NCBI RefSeq assembly: GCF_037963835.1
Contig: NZ_CP150145.1
Location: 5,704,001 to 5,768,000, forward strand
Length of the DNA stretch: 64,000 bases
DNA from: Paenibacillus sp. FSL H8-0332
GTDB taxonomy: Bacteria > Bacillota > Bacilli > Paenibacillales > Paenibacillaceae
Direction: 5' to 3'
The position numbers were made by a program, and so were the translations under genes. The notes beneath the pieces are model-generated. The model was not told the DNA's origin. It saw nothing but the letters and a program-made list of their open reading frames with translations, and did not search any database. Of this stretch, positions 7,515 to 16,284 are shown in pieces (positions within the stretch are counted from its first letter, which is position 1; each line of letters starts with the position of its first letter).

Positions 7515-10500
7515 GTGGGTTTTCAGGTGCCGGAACGGGTAATTAAGCTGCTGTGCGGCAATGCCGCTTTTGATCAGGGGATGGCTTATTATCATGCCCA
7601 TAAGGTGGACCTTGTCTATACGGAGCATAACGAGGAAGACGAATATTCCAAATACCGCGCTGAGGTTCATGGGCTGGAGAGCCATGAGATTGCGCTGATT
7701 ATCGACAGTGACGGGGATGTGCAGGGGGAATGCACCTGCCCGGCGTACTATCACGGCGGACCCTTCTGCAAGCATATTGCGGCGGCGCTGGTGACGGTCC
7801 TCTACCGTAGCCGGGCTGCCGAAGCTGAACCGGCTGAGGATATGCAGGGAGATGCGGAGGAGGCTTACCCTACAAGGGCTGGCAGTCCGCCGCTGGCGCA
7901 AGGCAGCCCCGGCCCCTCCGGGGCAGAGCACAGGGAGCGCAGCGGAGACCGCCAGCTGGTGAGCAGCATGCTCGGAATATTCACCGGAGGGCGGCAGCGG
8001 CCAAGCGGTGCAGGCACGTATATCGATCTGCGGACACCGCTCCAGGTCGAATTCATCTGCCGGCCCTTCACCATCGGCTACAGCAGCACGATGCTTGGAA
8101 TTGAAATGAAGCTGGGTCCTAAGCGCCTCTATATCGCGCAGAAGATCAGACCTTTTCTGGAGCAGGTTCACCGGGGCGAGCCTTTTGAGTTCACAGCGCA
8201 TTTCAGCTATGATCCCGCCCTGCACAGCTTCTCTAAGGAAGATAATGAGGTCCTGCTGAAGCTGATTGAGATCATGCAGAATGAGAAGGTCTACAACAGA
8301 CTCAACAATCCGTATGCTACCGGCTCCAGCCTTCCGGGAAATGACCGGCTGCTGCCGGTGACCCCTTTTTTCTGGGAGAGTCTGTATCCCACACTAGAAG
8401 CAGCGCCTGCTGTACGCCTTCAACATGGAGAGCTTCTGCTTGAGCACTTGTCCCTCTCGGAGGAGCCGCTGCCGCTTAGCTTCCAGTTCGACCAGGCACA
8501 GGAGGAAGGCTACCGGCTGGATGTCCGGGGGCTTGAGCAGCTTACGATTCTGGAGAGCTACGGGCTGGTCTTGACTGAAGGCAGGCTGCTGAAGCTCCCG
8601 GCGCAGGAATGCGGGCGTCTCTCCGAGCTGAAGCGGATGCTCAGCGGCAGCCGGCGGGACAGCCTGGCGATTGCGCCCGAGCAGATGGAGCCTTTCATGG
8701 AAACGGTCATTCCCGGGCTGAAGAAGCTGGGCAGGGTGAGCATTGCCGACACTATAGCAGACCGCATCGTCCAGACCCAGCTCCACGCCAGGCTCTACCT
8801 GGACCGGGTGAGGGACCGGCTGCTGGCCGGGCTTGAATTCCAGTACGGCGGGATTGTGATCAATCCGCTCGAGGAGAAGGCGCATGAGCGGAGCAGCGAG
8901 GTCATTCTGATGCGGGACGGGGAAGCGGAGCGGCGGATTCTGGACCTGATGGCGCATGAGTCCTTCTCGCGGACGGAGAGCGGATATATCATGCGTGACG
9001 AGGACGGGGAATTCGACTTCCTGCACCATACCATCCCGCTCTTGGAACCGCTGCTTCAGGTCTATGCGACCACTGCAGTCAAGGATCGGGTGCTTACGGA
9101 GCATGCTGCGCCCAAGGTCAGCCTGAGCTGGAACGAGAAGACCGACTGGCTGGACTTCAAGTTCGCCATGGAGGGCATCACGGAGAAGGATATTACAGAG
9201 GTCCTGAAATCCCTCCAGGAAAAGCGTAAATATCACCGGCTCAAGGACGGAGCCCTGCTTCCGCTGGATACCGCAGAATTCCAGGAAATCGTCGCGCTGA
9301 TGAACGAGCTGGGCGTCCGCAGTGTGGATATCCGAAGTACGGAGTTCTCCCTGCCGCTGGTGCGCGCTCTTCATCTCCATGCGGGCACTGTCCAGGGAGA
9401 GACCATCCAGACCGGCCGCTCCTTCCGGCGGTTGCTGGCCAACATGGCGAGTCCCGAGAATCTGGACTTCCCTGTACCCGAGAGTCTCGCTTCTGTGCTG
9501 CGGGATTATCAGCAGTACGGCTTCCAGTGGATGAGGACGCTGGCCCATTACCGCTTCGGCGGGATTCTGGCGGACGATATGGGCCTCGGCAAAACACTGC
9601 AGAGCATCACCTTCCTGCTCTCTATGCTGGAGGACATCCGGCAGAGCGGTGTGCCTGCACTTATTGTAGCGCCGGCCTCCCTGCTCTATAACTGGCTTAA
9701 CGAGCTGAAGCGCTTCGCCCCGGAGATTCAGGCGGTCATTGCCGACGGCACCGCCGGTGAGCGCAGCCGGACCGTGCGGAACACGGCCGGGTATGATGTC
9801 ATTATTACTTCTTACCCGCTGCTGCGCAGAGATGTGGACGAGTATGCCAAGCGGTCGTTCCACACGCTCATTCTGGATGAAGCACAGATGATCAAGAATC
9901 ATGAGACTATGACTTCACAGGCGGTCAGACTGCTTCAGACCCGCTACCGCTTTGCGCTGACCGGTACACCGGTGGAGAATGCGCTGGAGGACCTGTGGTC
10001 GATCTTCAGCGTCGTCTTCCCCGGCTTGTTCCCCGGGAAGAAGGCCTTCCATGACCTGCCCCGGGAGACGGTCGCCAGACGCGCCCGCCCCTTCCTGCTG
10101 CGCCGCTTGAAGAGCGATGTGCTGAAGGAGCTGCCGGACAAAATCGAGTCCATCCAGGCCTCCGAGCTGCTGCCGGAGCAGAAGCGGCTCTATGTCGCCT
10201 ACCTGGCCCGGCTGCGCAAAGAAGCGCTCAAGCATCTGGACAGCGACAGCTTCGGCAATGGCCGGATCAAGGTGCTGGCCGGACTGACCCGGCTGCGCCA
10301 GCTGTGCTGCCATCCGGCCCTGTTCGTAGACGGATATACCGGGGGCTCCGGCAAATTCGAGCAGCTGCTGGAGATCATCGACGAATGCCGCAGCTCCGGC
10401 AAGCGGATGCTGATCTTCTCGCAGTTCACGCAGATGCTCGGCATGATCGGGCGTGAGCTGGCGCTACTCGGGATTCCGCATTTCTATCTGGACGGACAGA

Positions 10501-10859
10501 CCCCGGCCTCCCAGCGGGTTGAGCTGTGCAGCCGCTTCAATGAAGGCGAGCGCGACCTGTTCCTGATCTCGCTGAAGGCAGGCGGCACCGGCCTCAACCT
10601 GACCGGCGCTGACACGGTCATTCTCTATGACCTGTGGTGGAACCCTGCGGTTGAACAGCAGGCCGCCGACCGCGCCCACCGGATCGGGCAGAAAAAGATC
10701 GTCCAGGTCATCCGCCTGGTAGCCCAGGGTACGGTGGAGGATAAAATGTACGAGCTGCAGCAGAAAAAGAAAAACCTGATTGACGAGGTGATCCAGCCGG
10801 GGCAGGAGGCGTTGTCGAGCCTGAGCGAGCAGGATATCCGTGAGATCCTCTCCATCTGA
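7515..10859 (+). CDS. SWIM zinc-finger SNF2-family helicase
   Basis: A 1114-aa ATP-dependent DNA translocase of the bacterial SNF2/RapA-like class. The start is GTG with AAGGAAGTG upstream. Residues about 57-95 carry a SWIM zinc finger (CTCPAYYHGGPFCKHIAAAL, CxC...CxH). The helicase core starts near residue 660: Walker A DDMGLGKT at about 687, DEAQ box at about 788, the SNF2 signature ALTGTPVENALEDLWSIF, then helicase C motifs GLNLTGADTVI and HRIGQ near 1054. Such SWIM-SNF2 proteins are common in Firmicutes, with no fixed pathway. A bidirectional terminator follows. Confidence 0.93.
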   Translation: MGFQVPERVIKLLCGNAAFDQGMAYYHAHKVDLVYTEHNEEDEYSKYRAEVHGLESHEIALIIDSDGDVQGECTCPAYYHGGPFCKHIAAALVTVLYRSRAAEAEPAEDMQGDAEEAYPTRAGSPPLAQGSPGPSGAEHRERSGDRQLVSSMLGIFTGGRQRPSGAGTYIDLRTPLQVEFICRPFTIGYSSTMLGIEMKLGPKRLYIAQKIRPFLEQVHRGEPFEFTAHFSYDPALHSFSKEDNEVLLKLIEIMQNEKVYNRLNNPYATGSSLPGNDRLLPVTPFFWESLYPTLEAAPAVRLQHGELLLEHLSLSEEPLPLSFQFDQAQEEGYRLDVRGLEQLTILESYGLVLTEGRLLKLPAQECGRLSELKRMLSGSRRDSLAIAPEQMEPFMETVIPGLKKLGRVSIADTIADRIVQTQLHARLYLDRVRDRLLAGLEFQYGGIVINPLEEKAHERSSEVILMRDGEAERRILDLMAHESFSRTESGYIMRDEDGEFDFLHHTIPLLEPLLQVYATTAVKDRVLTEHAAPKVSLSWNEKTDWLDFKFAMEGITEKDITEVLKSLQEKRKYHRLKDGALLPLDTAEFQEIVALMNELGVRSVDIRSTEFSLPLVRALHLHAGTVQGETIQTGRSFRRLLANMASPENLDFPVPESLASVLRDYQQYGFQWMRTLAHYRFGGILADDMGLGKTLQSITFLLSMLEDIRQSGVPALIVAPASLLYNWLNELKRFAPEIQAVIADGTAGERSRTVRNTAGYDVIITSYPLLRRDVDEYAKRSFHTLILDEAQMIKNHETMTSQAVRLLQTRYRFALTGTPVENALEDLWSIFSVVFPGLFPGKKAFHDLPRETVARRARPFLLRRLKSDVLKELPDKIESIQASELLPEQKRLYVAYLARLRKEALKHLDSDSFGNGRIKVLAGLTRLRQLCCHPALFVDGYTGGSGKFEQLLEIIDECRSSGKRMLIFSQFTQMLGMIGRELALLGIPHFYLDGQTPASQRVELCSRFNEGERDLFLISLKAGGTGLNLTGADTVILYDLWWNPAVEQQAADRAHRIGQKKIVQVIRLVAQGTVEDKMYELQQKKKNLIDEVIQPGQEALSSLSEQDIREILSI

Positions 10860-10901
10860 GTTGAACAACCTGGTGTAGCCCCCCTCTGCTCTAGCAAATC
10901 T

Positions 10902-10945
10902 AAACAGGGACCTTCTGAGCGAGTAGCTCTGAAAGGTCCCTGTTT
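10902..10945. terminator. bidirectional terminator
   Basis: Perfect 13-bp arms AAACAGGGACCTT (10902-10914) and AAGGTCCCTGTTT (10933-10945) with A/T tracts at both ends. It separates the SNF2 gene from the convergent small gene at 10986-11345. Confidence 0.85.
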
Positions 10946-10985
10946 CATTTTACAACTGGCAAGTCCAGAATAATACCCTAACCCT

Positions 10986-11345
10986 CTACACGTCTGAGCT
11001 TAATTTCTCATGCGTCACTACACGGTGTGCATTCACCAGCTGGCCGGTTGATGTCTTGCCCCACACGGATATTCCGAGCTCATCTTCGTCTACTTCTCCA
11101 GTGATGAACACAAATTCATAGGCATTCAGATCGGCAAAAAAATCCCGGGTTACCACTTGATTCGAAGCAACCTCAATCACCTCACTGACATACAGCGTTC
11201 TGGTGGTGCCCAGCACATACCCTTGAATACTAATAGTAGCGCTGCCCGGGGCACTCCGCTTCACTATTCTTACCGTCACCGTCTGCGTAGGTCTGACTCC
11301 CGAAACGGCATTGTTCTCTATCGGTCCTGTTGATAAAATCGCCAT
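10986..11345 (-). CDS. small beta-rich protein, unknown
   Basis: A 119-aa protein with GGGAGGACGATACAGG before the ATG, so the start is firm. The sequence is rich in Val/Thr/Ser strands (TQTVTVRIVKRS, GSATISIQGYVLG, SEVIEVASNQVV) and ends in a polar tail; there is no signal peptide or cysteine. The alternating pattern suggests a single beta-sandwich such as a small surface or spore protein, but I do not recognise the family. It is divergent from the 11539-11997 genes. Confidence 0.6.
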   Translation of the reverse strand: MAILSTGPIENNAVSGVRPTQTVTVRIVKRSAPGSATISIQGYVLGTTRTLYVSEVIEVASNQVVTRDFFADLNAYEFVFITGEVDEDELGISVWGKTSTGQLVNAHRVVTHEKLSSDV

Positions 11346-11538
11346 CCTGTATCGTCCTCCCTTGAAGTTCTAGTGTCAAAGTACGATATATTCATATTCG
11401 GACTTTCCTATAACGGTGTGGACACAGGCCTGAGCCTAATCACCAATGACCGCAGGCACGCATATCCTTTGAATAAGGAAAGACTGCCCATGGGCCGCGC
11501 TTTCTGCAGACGAACGCCGAACGGAAGAAGGGACTCCC

Positions 11539-11844
11539 ATGCCCCCTCCAGGAAAAGGAAAGAAGCCCGCCGCCAAAAAAACGCCGCCCAGCTCCAAAAC
11601 CCAAACGCCAAAAGGGCTTGAATTTGCCGTAGCTGCCCTTCTGTTGACCGGCAAGCTGAAAGTAGACTCTATCCAGATGTACACGGACGCGTCGATGTTC
11701 GTCAGTCTGGTCGGCAAATATAAAACCTTAAGCGAGCTAAGCAGTGACAACGTCGATAAGCTGGTCAGCTTCCTCGATGACAACAGCAGCCTGACGCTGA
11801 ACGAGATCATGACCGCTTTGAAAAAGAAAGCCGAAAACACCTGA
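11539..11844 (+). CDS. small basic-tailed helical protein, unknown
   Basis: A 101-aa protein. Residues 1-25 are a Pro/Lys-rich disordered tail (MPPPGKGKKPAAKKTPPSSK) and residues 26-101 form amphipathic helices (FAVAALLLTGKLKVDSIQMY, ELSSDNVDKLVSFLDD, LTLNEIMTALKKK). GGAAGAAGGGA lies upstream of the ATG. The fold suggestion is a small helical bundle; no known family. It precedes a 39-aa membrane protein gene by 33 bp and probably shares its transcript. Confidence 0.5.
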   Translation: MPPPGKGKKPAAKKTPPSSKTQTPKGLEFAVAALLLTGKLKVDSIQMYTDASMFVSLVGKYKTLSELSSDNVDKLVSFLDDNSSLTLNEIMTALKKKAENT

Positions 11845-11877
11845 ACACATACGGAAGTGAAAGTGAGGGACGGGGCT

Positions 11878-11997
11878 GTGGACAGTTTTGACGGAGAAGG
11901 ATTTGCCGGCGGACTCCTGCTGGTCATTGTAATTATGCTGCTGATTTACGGTTCAACGGACATCAAGAATCTGACAGGGGCGCCTGGTGATGTGTAA
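11878..11997 (+). CDS. 39-aa single-helix membrane microprotein
   Basis: The GTG at 11878, preceded by GAGGGAC at good spacing, opens a 39-codon frame ending TAA at 11995-11997. The product has a short acidic N-terminus (DSFDGEGFAG), one transmembrane helix (GLLLVIVIMLLIYG) and a short polar tail. The layout resembles the YjcZ-like sporulation microproteins of Bacillales, but the match is of shape, not of a definite signature. It lies just downstream of the 101-aa gene and before the argS promoter. Confidence 0.5.
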   Translation: MDSFDGEGFAGGLLLVIVIMLLIYGSTDIKNLTGAPGDV

Positions 11998-12036
11998 TTC
12001 TTAACCGGAGGACTCCTGCTGCACGCTAATCTGCTC

Positions 12037-12064
12037 TTGCTTTCTTCCAGAAATTCGCTATACT
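12037..12064 (+). promoter_or_regulatory. sigma-A promoter of argS
   Basis: TTGCTT (12037-12042), a 16-bp spacer and TATACT (12059-12064). It lies just upstream of the T-box leader, so the transcript would start around 12071. Confidence 0.65.
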
Positions 12065-12079
12065 GATACAAATCCATAT

Positions 12080-12318
12080 TAAATCGATGACCGGGAGAGT
12101 AATGGTCTTATATCTAGTCCCCAGCGAGCCGGGAAAGTGGAAGCCGGTACAGATTAGAACCATGAAGCGCACCCGTGAGATGGACTTCTGAACCTTAGAG
12201 TAGGAAGTCCCGGCCGAGGACCGTTAACCTGTAAGGTGGTTGAACCGTCAGGCTCAGCAACGAGAGTGGTACCGCGAGCGCACAAGCCTCGTCTCTTAGG
12301 AGATGAAGGCTTTTTTTG
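12080..12318 (+). promoter_or_regulatory. T-box riboswitch, tRNA-Arg specific
   Basis: The leader has the conserved T-box sequence AGAGTGGTACCGCGAG at 12263-12278, which pairs with the acceptor end of uncharged tRNA, followed by a terminator hairpin (AAGCCT...AGGCTT plus seven T, to about 12318). In stem I the segment GAAGCGCACCC places a CGC (Arg) triplet at 12168-12170 in the position of the specifier codon. The argS gene starts 30 bp later, consistent with arginine-starvation control. The boundaries are approximate; assignment of CGC as the specifier is inferred from the gene and the consensus. Confidence 0.9.
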
Positions 12319-12347
12319 TCGTTATTTTATTCAGGAGGTTGTTATTC

Positions 12348-14405
12348 ATGCCAATGCTAAGTGAGCTTATCCAAGAAAGTCTGAAGCAGTCTGTTCACAC
12401 AATCGCGTTAACCCTGGGCGTGCCCGCCATCGCAGAAGTAAATGTTGACCTGGAGCAGCCGGCGAGTGCTGACCACGGGGATTATTCCAGCAATATCGCC
12501 ATGCAGCTCGCCCGCCCCTTGCGCAAAGCTCCACTGGCTATCGCCGGGCTGATCGTTGCCGAGCTCGAAGCTTCGGGCTCTGTTCACGGACTGGTGCTGA
12601 GAACCGAGGTGGCCGGGCCGGGGTTTATTAATATGTATCTGGATTGGGAGGCCTGGGCACGGGCGAAGGGGAATTTCGCGCTGCCTAAGGGTGCTGAGGG
12701 GTTGAAGGTGATTGTCGAGCATACTTCCGTCAACCCGAATAAAAGCCTGCACATCGGCCACCTGAGAAACTCCTGTATCGGGGATGCGCTGGTGAGAGTA
12801 CTGCGGGCGACCGGCCATACCGTTGAGGTGCACAACTATGTGGATGATCTCGGCAATCAGCTGGCAGATACCGTAGCAGGTCTGCTGAATGTTCCGCTGG
12901 CGGGAGCCCATGTCCGGTTCGGGGACTATTGCTGGGACATCTATGCCGAGATTAACAAAACGTACGCGCAGCAGCCCGAGATGGTGCAGAAGCGGACCGA
13001 GATTCTTCATGCGCTGGAGGAGGGCCATGGCAATACCGCCTGGATTGGCAACCTCGTCGCCGGGCAGATCGTGAAAGAGCATGTAGAGGAGATGCGGGGG
13101 TTCGGCATTGACTACGATCTGCTGGTGTGGGAGAGCAGCATTCTGAAGGAGGGCTTCTGGTCCTCGGCATTCGAGCTGCTGTCGCAGACGGAGATTTTCG
13201 TGCAGGAGACGGAAGGCAAGCTGGCAGGCTGCTGGATTCTGAAGCAACCTGCTGACGACACCGCACCGGACACGCAGGAGGAGCATCAGAAGGATAAGGT
13301 GCTGGTGCGCTCGAACGGAATTCTGACCTATACCGCCAAGGACATTGCCTATCATCTGTGGAAGTTCGGACTGCTGGAGAAGGACTTCAGCTACAGCGAA
13401 TTTCAGAGCGGACTGTGGACGACCGGCTTGAGCGGACAGGCTCTTCCTTTTGGACGGGCGGACCAGGTCGTGAACGTCATCGATTACCGGCAGGAATATC
13501 CGCAGCTGATGGTCAAGCAGGCGCTCAAGGCACTGGCATTCGGTGTGCAGGCAGACGCGCTGCATCATGTCAGCTATGGGGTGGTCTCGCTGAGTCCCGC
13601 TTCTGCGGCAGGGCTGGGCATTGATACCTCCAGCGGCAAAAGCTCCTACGCCATGTCCGGGCGCCAGGGAGTCGGCATTAAGGTAACCGAGCTCGTGCGG
13701 CTCATGGAAGACATGATTGAATCCACCCGTTCGGACAAAAACGGCCTGTCCAGCCGGCTCATCGCCACCGCTGCCATCCGTTACTACCTGCTGCGCTTCA
13801 ATCTGGGCACCGAGATTGTGTTCGACTTCAAGCAGGCAATGGAAATCTCCGGCAACACCGGCGTCTACCTGATGTACGCCTACGCCCGGGCGCAGCGCGT
13901 GCTTAGTAAGGCCGCTGCGGCGGGTGGCGGGGGCGAGAGCGGCGGGAGTGAGAACGGTGTTGGCGAGTTCGGCGTTGGCGAGTCTGGCGTTGGCGAGTCT
14001 GGCGGTGGCGAGTCTGGCGGTGGCGAGTCTGGCGGTGGCGAGTCTGGCGGTGGCGAGTCCGGCGTTGGCGAGTCTGGCGGTGGCGAGTCTGGCGGTGGCG
14101 AGTCCGGCGTGGGCGGCGTGCCGCTGTTCCCGGCGCAGCTCGAAGCAGCTGAGCTTGCTCTGCTCAGACAGCTCAGCTTGTGGCAGGACACACTCTACAC
14201 AGCAAGCCGGGAGCTTACGCCGAATACGATCTGTAACTATGCCTATTCCCTGGCCTCGTTGTTCAGCAACTTCTACTCGGCTTGTCCGATTCTAAAAGGC
14301 GGTGAAGCCAGCATCACCTTCCGCCTGTGGCTGACCCGGAGCTTCACCGATACGCTGGGCGAGGCGCTCGACGTACTCGGTCTGCCTAAGCCCGAGCGGA
14401 TGTAG
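12348..14405 (+). CDS. argS: arginyl-tRNA synthetase with a Gly-Glu-Ser repeat insertion
   Basis: Class I synthetase that charges tRNA-Arg, 685 aa. The start at 12348 is preceded by AGGAGG; an upstream ATG at 12303 lies inside the terminator of the leader. The N-terminal additional domain is followed by the HIGH motif (NKSLHIGHLRNS, residues about 130) and the KMSK-equivalent AMSGRQG near residue 440. The DALR anticodon-binding domain is split: after AYARAQRVLSKAA a low-complexity stretch of about 65 residues (10 units of G-E-S-G-G/V) intervenes before FPAQLEAAELALLRQL. The domain ends normally with NFYSACPILKG. The T-box leader controls expression. Confidence 0.95.
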   Translation: MPMLSELIQESLKQSVHTIALTLGVPAIAEVNVDLEQPASADHGDYSSNIAMQLARPLRKAPLAIAGLIVAELEASGSVHGLVLRTEVAGPGFINMYLDWEAWARAKGNFALPKGAEGLKVIVEHTSVNPNKSLHIGHLRNSCIGDALVRVLRATGHTVEVHNYVDDLGNQLADTVAGLLNVPLAGAHVRFGDYCWDIYAEINKTYAQQPEMVQKRTEILHALEEGHGNTAWIGNLVAGQIVKEHVEEMRGFGIDYDLLVWESSILKEGFWSSAFELLSQTEIFVQETEGKLAGCWILKQPADDTAPDTQEEHQKDKVLVRSNGILTYTAKDIAYHLWKFGLLEKDFSYSEFQSGLWTTGLSGQALPFGRADQVVNVIDYRQEYPQLMVKQALKALAFGVQADALHHVSYGVVSLSPASAAGLGIDTSSGKSSYAMSGRQGVGIKVTELVRLMEDMIESTRSDKNGLSSRLIATAAIRYYLLRFNLGTEIVFDFKQAMEISGNTGVYLMYAYARAQRVLSKAAAAGGGGESGGSENGVGEFGVGESGVGESGGGESGGGESGGGESGGGESGVGESGGGESGGGESGVGGVPLFPAQLEAAELALLRQLSLWQDTLYTASRELTPNTICNYAYSLASLFSNFYSACPILKGGEASITFRLWLTRSFTDTLGEALDVLGLPKPERM
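13962..14111 (+). repeat. 15-bp tandem repeat, 10 units, inside argS
   Basis: Ten head-to-tail copies of GGCGAGTCTGGCGGT with changes only in a few positions (TTC, TCC, GTT variants). The frame is kept, so each unit adds the pentapeptide GESGG or GESGV to ArgRS (residues 539-588). Number of units is likely to vary between strains. Confidence 0.95.
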
Positions 14406-14515
14406 ACACACTAAGTCTCTATCATCTTAAGAACCAACTACTCTAGCGGATGAATGAACAGGAACCTATGCGGGTCCGTGCAGCTTGCACGGCTCCCCCC
14501 TTCTCCATCCGCCCA

Positions 14516-14742
14516 CTTCTGGAGGCATCCGGCGTAATGAGGTGCACTTCTGCACCTCATTTGCTCATTTTGCCCGCTTCCGGTGAATTCAAGTGCACTT
14601 TTACACTTGATTACTCATTTAACTCACTTCTGGGTGAATTCAAGTGCACTTTTACACCTGATTACTCATTTAGCTCACTTCTGGGTGAATTCAGGTGCAC
14701 TTGTGCTCCTCATTCGGCCCATTTCCGGTGAATTCAGAGACA
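14516..14742. repeat. cluster of about five REP-like hairpin units
   Basis: Imperfect direct repeats of about 45-61 bp begin CTTCTGG or CTTCCGG at 14516, 14577, 14627, 14678 and 14722. Each of the first four carries a small inverted repeat: GAGGTGCA/TGCACCTC in the first, CAAGTG/CACTTG in the second, with GGTGAATTC joining units 2-5. The region 14406-14840 holds no gene I can support. A related unit occurs near 36.9 kb. Confidence 0.75.
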
Positions 14743-14898
14743 ATTTGTCCATACTATATTGATGTACAAGCTTTTTATTTTGGTTGCTGTTTCTTCCATT
14801 TACTAAAGGACATTTTTTTGAGTTTTGGGATGTTATCGGTTCGGCCCCCTAATTATGGAGACATTCTGCTAAAAACTCGTGTTTTCGCAGGATCTTGT

Positions 14899-15783
14899 TT
14901 ACAGCTTTATTTCTATCGGTTTTAGCTTGCCTGCTTTCCATGCGGCGTGGTATTGCTTGGGGCTCATGCGCTGCAAACTGCCATGAAAACGGCGCTCGTT
15001 GTAAAAATTAATATAAACTGCGACCGCTTCATAGGCTTCTTCAAACGTTTCAAAGTACCTTTTCGTGTACAAATCTCTCTCCAAAATACTGTGAAACGAC
15101 TCAATGTAGGCGTTCATATTCGGCGTTTTTGGAGGAATCCGCTCATGCTCCAGAGGACGCTGCGTTTCCGCACACAGCTCGCCAAAGACGTCGCTTAGGA
15201 ATTGCGGGCCGTTATCGGAACGGATCACCGGTGAGGGATCTCCAGGCTGTAAACGTCGGCCCAGCGCCTCCCTTAACGTGGCACAGACTTGCTTCGCTGT
15301 ACAGCTCGCGCCCACGTGGTAGCCGACGATACAGCGGTCAAACACATCAATCATATCAAAGATAAAAAAGAAGCGGTCGTAGCCATGAATGTATCCATAT
15401 TTAATGTCAATCTGCCAGAGTTGGTTGGGGCCGGTGACCACTCGATTTCGCGCTAAACGTCGAGGGTATTTTAGGTTCCTCACCGGCTTTTTCTGAAGCA
15501 ATCCGAGCTTCTTGCACAGCCGGTACGCCTTCTTGTGGTTGAGGATTAAGCCCTGCTGGACCGATAGGGCATACGCCAGGTTCCGGTAGCCATAGCCGTT
15601 CTCCTCGCCCTCTACCAGCTCACTCAGCCACTCCTCGATCTGTAGGTCACTGACCCGCAGACCGCCGGTAGTGAGGGAATAGGCGGGGATCGGACGACCC
15701 GAAGTCACGACCGCATCCGGGGCACTCCAAAGCCCCAGGAAACGTTTTTTATGCGCATAATAGGTGGAAGGTTGAACCTCCAC
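14899..15783 (-). CDS. IS3-family transposase OrfB (DDE integrase core)
   Basis: The catalytic part of the IS transposase, 294 aa as an independent frame. An HTH_21-like N-terminal segment (EEWLSELVEGEENGYGYRNL) precedes the rve core with the DDE residues: Asp in LWQIDIKYGYIHG, Asp in VIRSDNGPQFLSD and Glu in PNMNAYIESFHSILERD, 35 residues apart as in IS3 elements. It ends with YINFYNERRFHGSLQRMSP. The frame reads upstream to join orfA through a -1 shift, so the functional protein is probably the OrfAB fusion. Confidence 0.93.
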   Translation of the reverse strand: MEVQPSTYYAHKKRFLGLWSAPDAVVTSGRPIPAYSLTTGGLRVSDLQIEEWLSELVEGEENGYGYRNLAYALSVQQGLILNHKKAYRLCKKLGLLQKKPVRNLKYPRRLARNRVVTGPNQLWQIDIKYGYIHGYDRFFFIFDMIDVFDRCIVGYHVGASCTAKQVCATLREALGRRLQPGDPSPVIRSDNGPQFLSDVFGELCAETQRPLEHERIPPKTPNMNAYIESFHSILERDLYTKRYFETFEEAYEAVAVYINFYNERRFHGSLQRMSPKQYHAAWKAGKLKPIEIKL

Positions 15784-15818
15784 GATACGTAGAACCAGTG
15801 TAGCCGAATAACCCCGCT

Positions 15819-16157
15819 TTATCGCTTCGTCGGCCAGTTCGAGTTTGTCTTGTAAGCGGGGTTGGCTTTTTTTAAGAGTTCACGCAGCAGTTCGATTTCC
15901 AGATCCTTTTCACCCAATAACTTAATGGCCGTCTCCATCTTCGTCTCCAGATCTTGGACACGCTCCGCATCTTCAATCCGTTCTTGGACGGACGGAGTGG
16001 CCTCTTCTCCAAATCGTTCTTTGTAGAACTTCACCCAATTGGCAATGGTGCTGGGAGAGACGGAATACTTTCGGGCCAGGAAGGAAACCTTGGTTCCATT
16101 GATCGCTTCTTGGGCTACTTTGATCCGCTGTTCGTCATACAACTTGTTGCTTCTCAT
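15819..16157 (-). CDS. IS3-family transposase OrfA (helix-turn-helix)
   Basis: DNA-binding part of the transposase, 112 aa from the ATG at 16157 (GGGAG upstream; a GTG at 16166 is the alternative). The helix-turn-helix reads FLARKYSVSPSTIANWVKFY, followed by a leucine-zipper-like coiled coil (DLETKMETAIKLLGEKDLEIELLRELLKK cut by the slippery site). The minus-strand run TTA-AAA-AAA-G at 15875-15866 allows a -1 shift into AGC-CAA, which continues as SQPRLQDKLELADEAIKRGY and then OrfB. Confidence 0.92.
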   Translation of the reverse strand: MRSNKLYDEQRIKVAQEAINGTKVSFLARKYSVSPSTIANWVKFYKERFGEEATPSVQERIEDAERVQDLETKMETAIKLLGEKDLEIELLRELLKKANPAYKTNSNWPTKR

Positions 16158-16284
16158 CGGCTCCACTCCCTCTTCTTAGTGTACCTCTTACATGTCAAGG
16201 TCTCCACTTTGATTAGGGGGCTTAAGAGTTATGTATCCGTATACCGCTTAAACAGTGGAGCGGACGGAACGATTGTGTAAAAGC

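Larger units (their letters stand above)
14844..16221 (-). mobile_element. IS3-family (IS150-like) insertion sequence
   Basis: About 1378 bp bounded by inverted repeats GCCCCCTAAT (14844-14853) and ATTAGGGGGC (16212-16221); the match extends inward through a shared TGGAGAC. It contains orfA and orfB in overlapping frames with a -1 slippery run, giving an OrfAB transposase. I see no clear target-site duplication (flanks GTTCG and TTAAG). It sits between argS and tRNA-Arg. Confidence 0.9.

Noticed and set aside
13880-14295. PDSPPPDS- and ASLAVASLAV-type frames in argS
   Set aside because: They arise from the 15-bp tandem repeat read in other frames.
14516-14742. Possible CRISPR array downstream of argS
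   Set aside because: The units are imperfect, of uneven length, have no unique spacers between constant repeats, and no cas genes are present.
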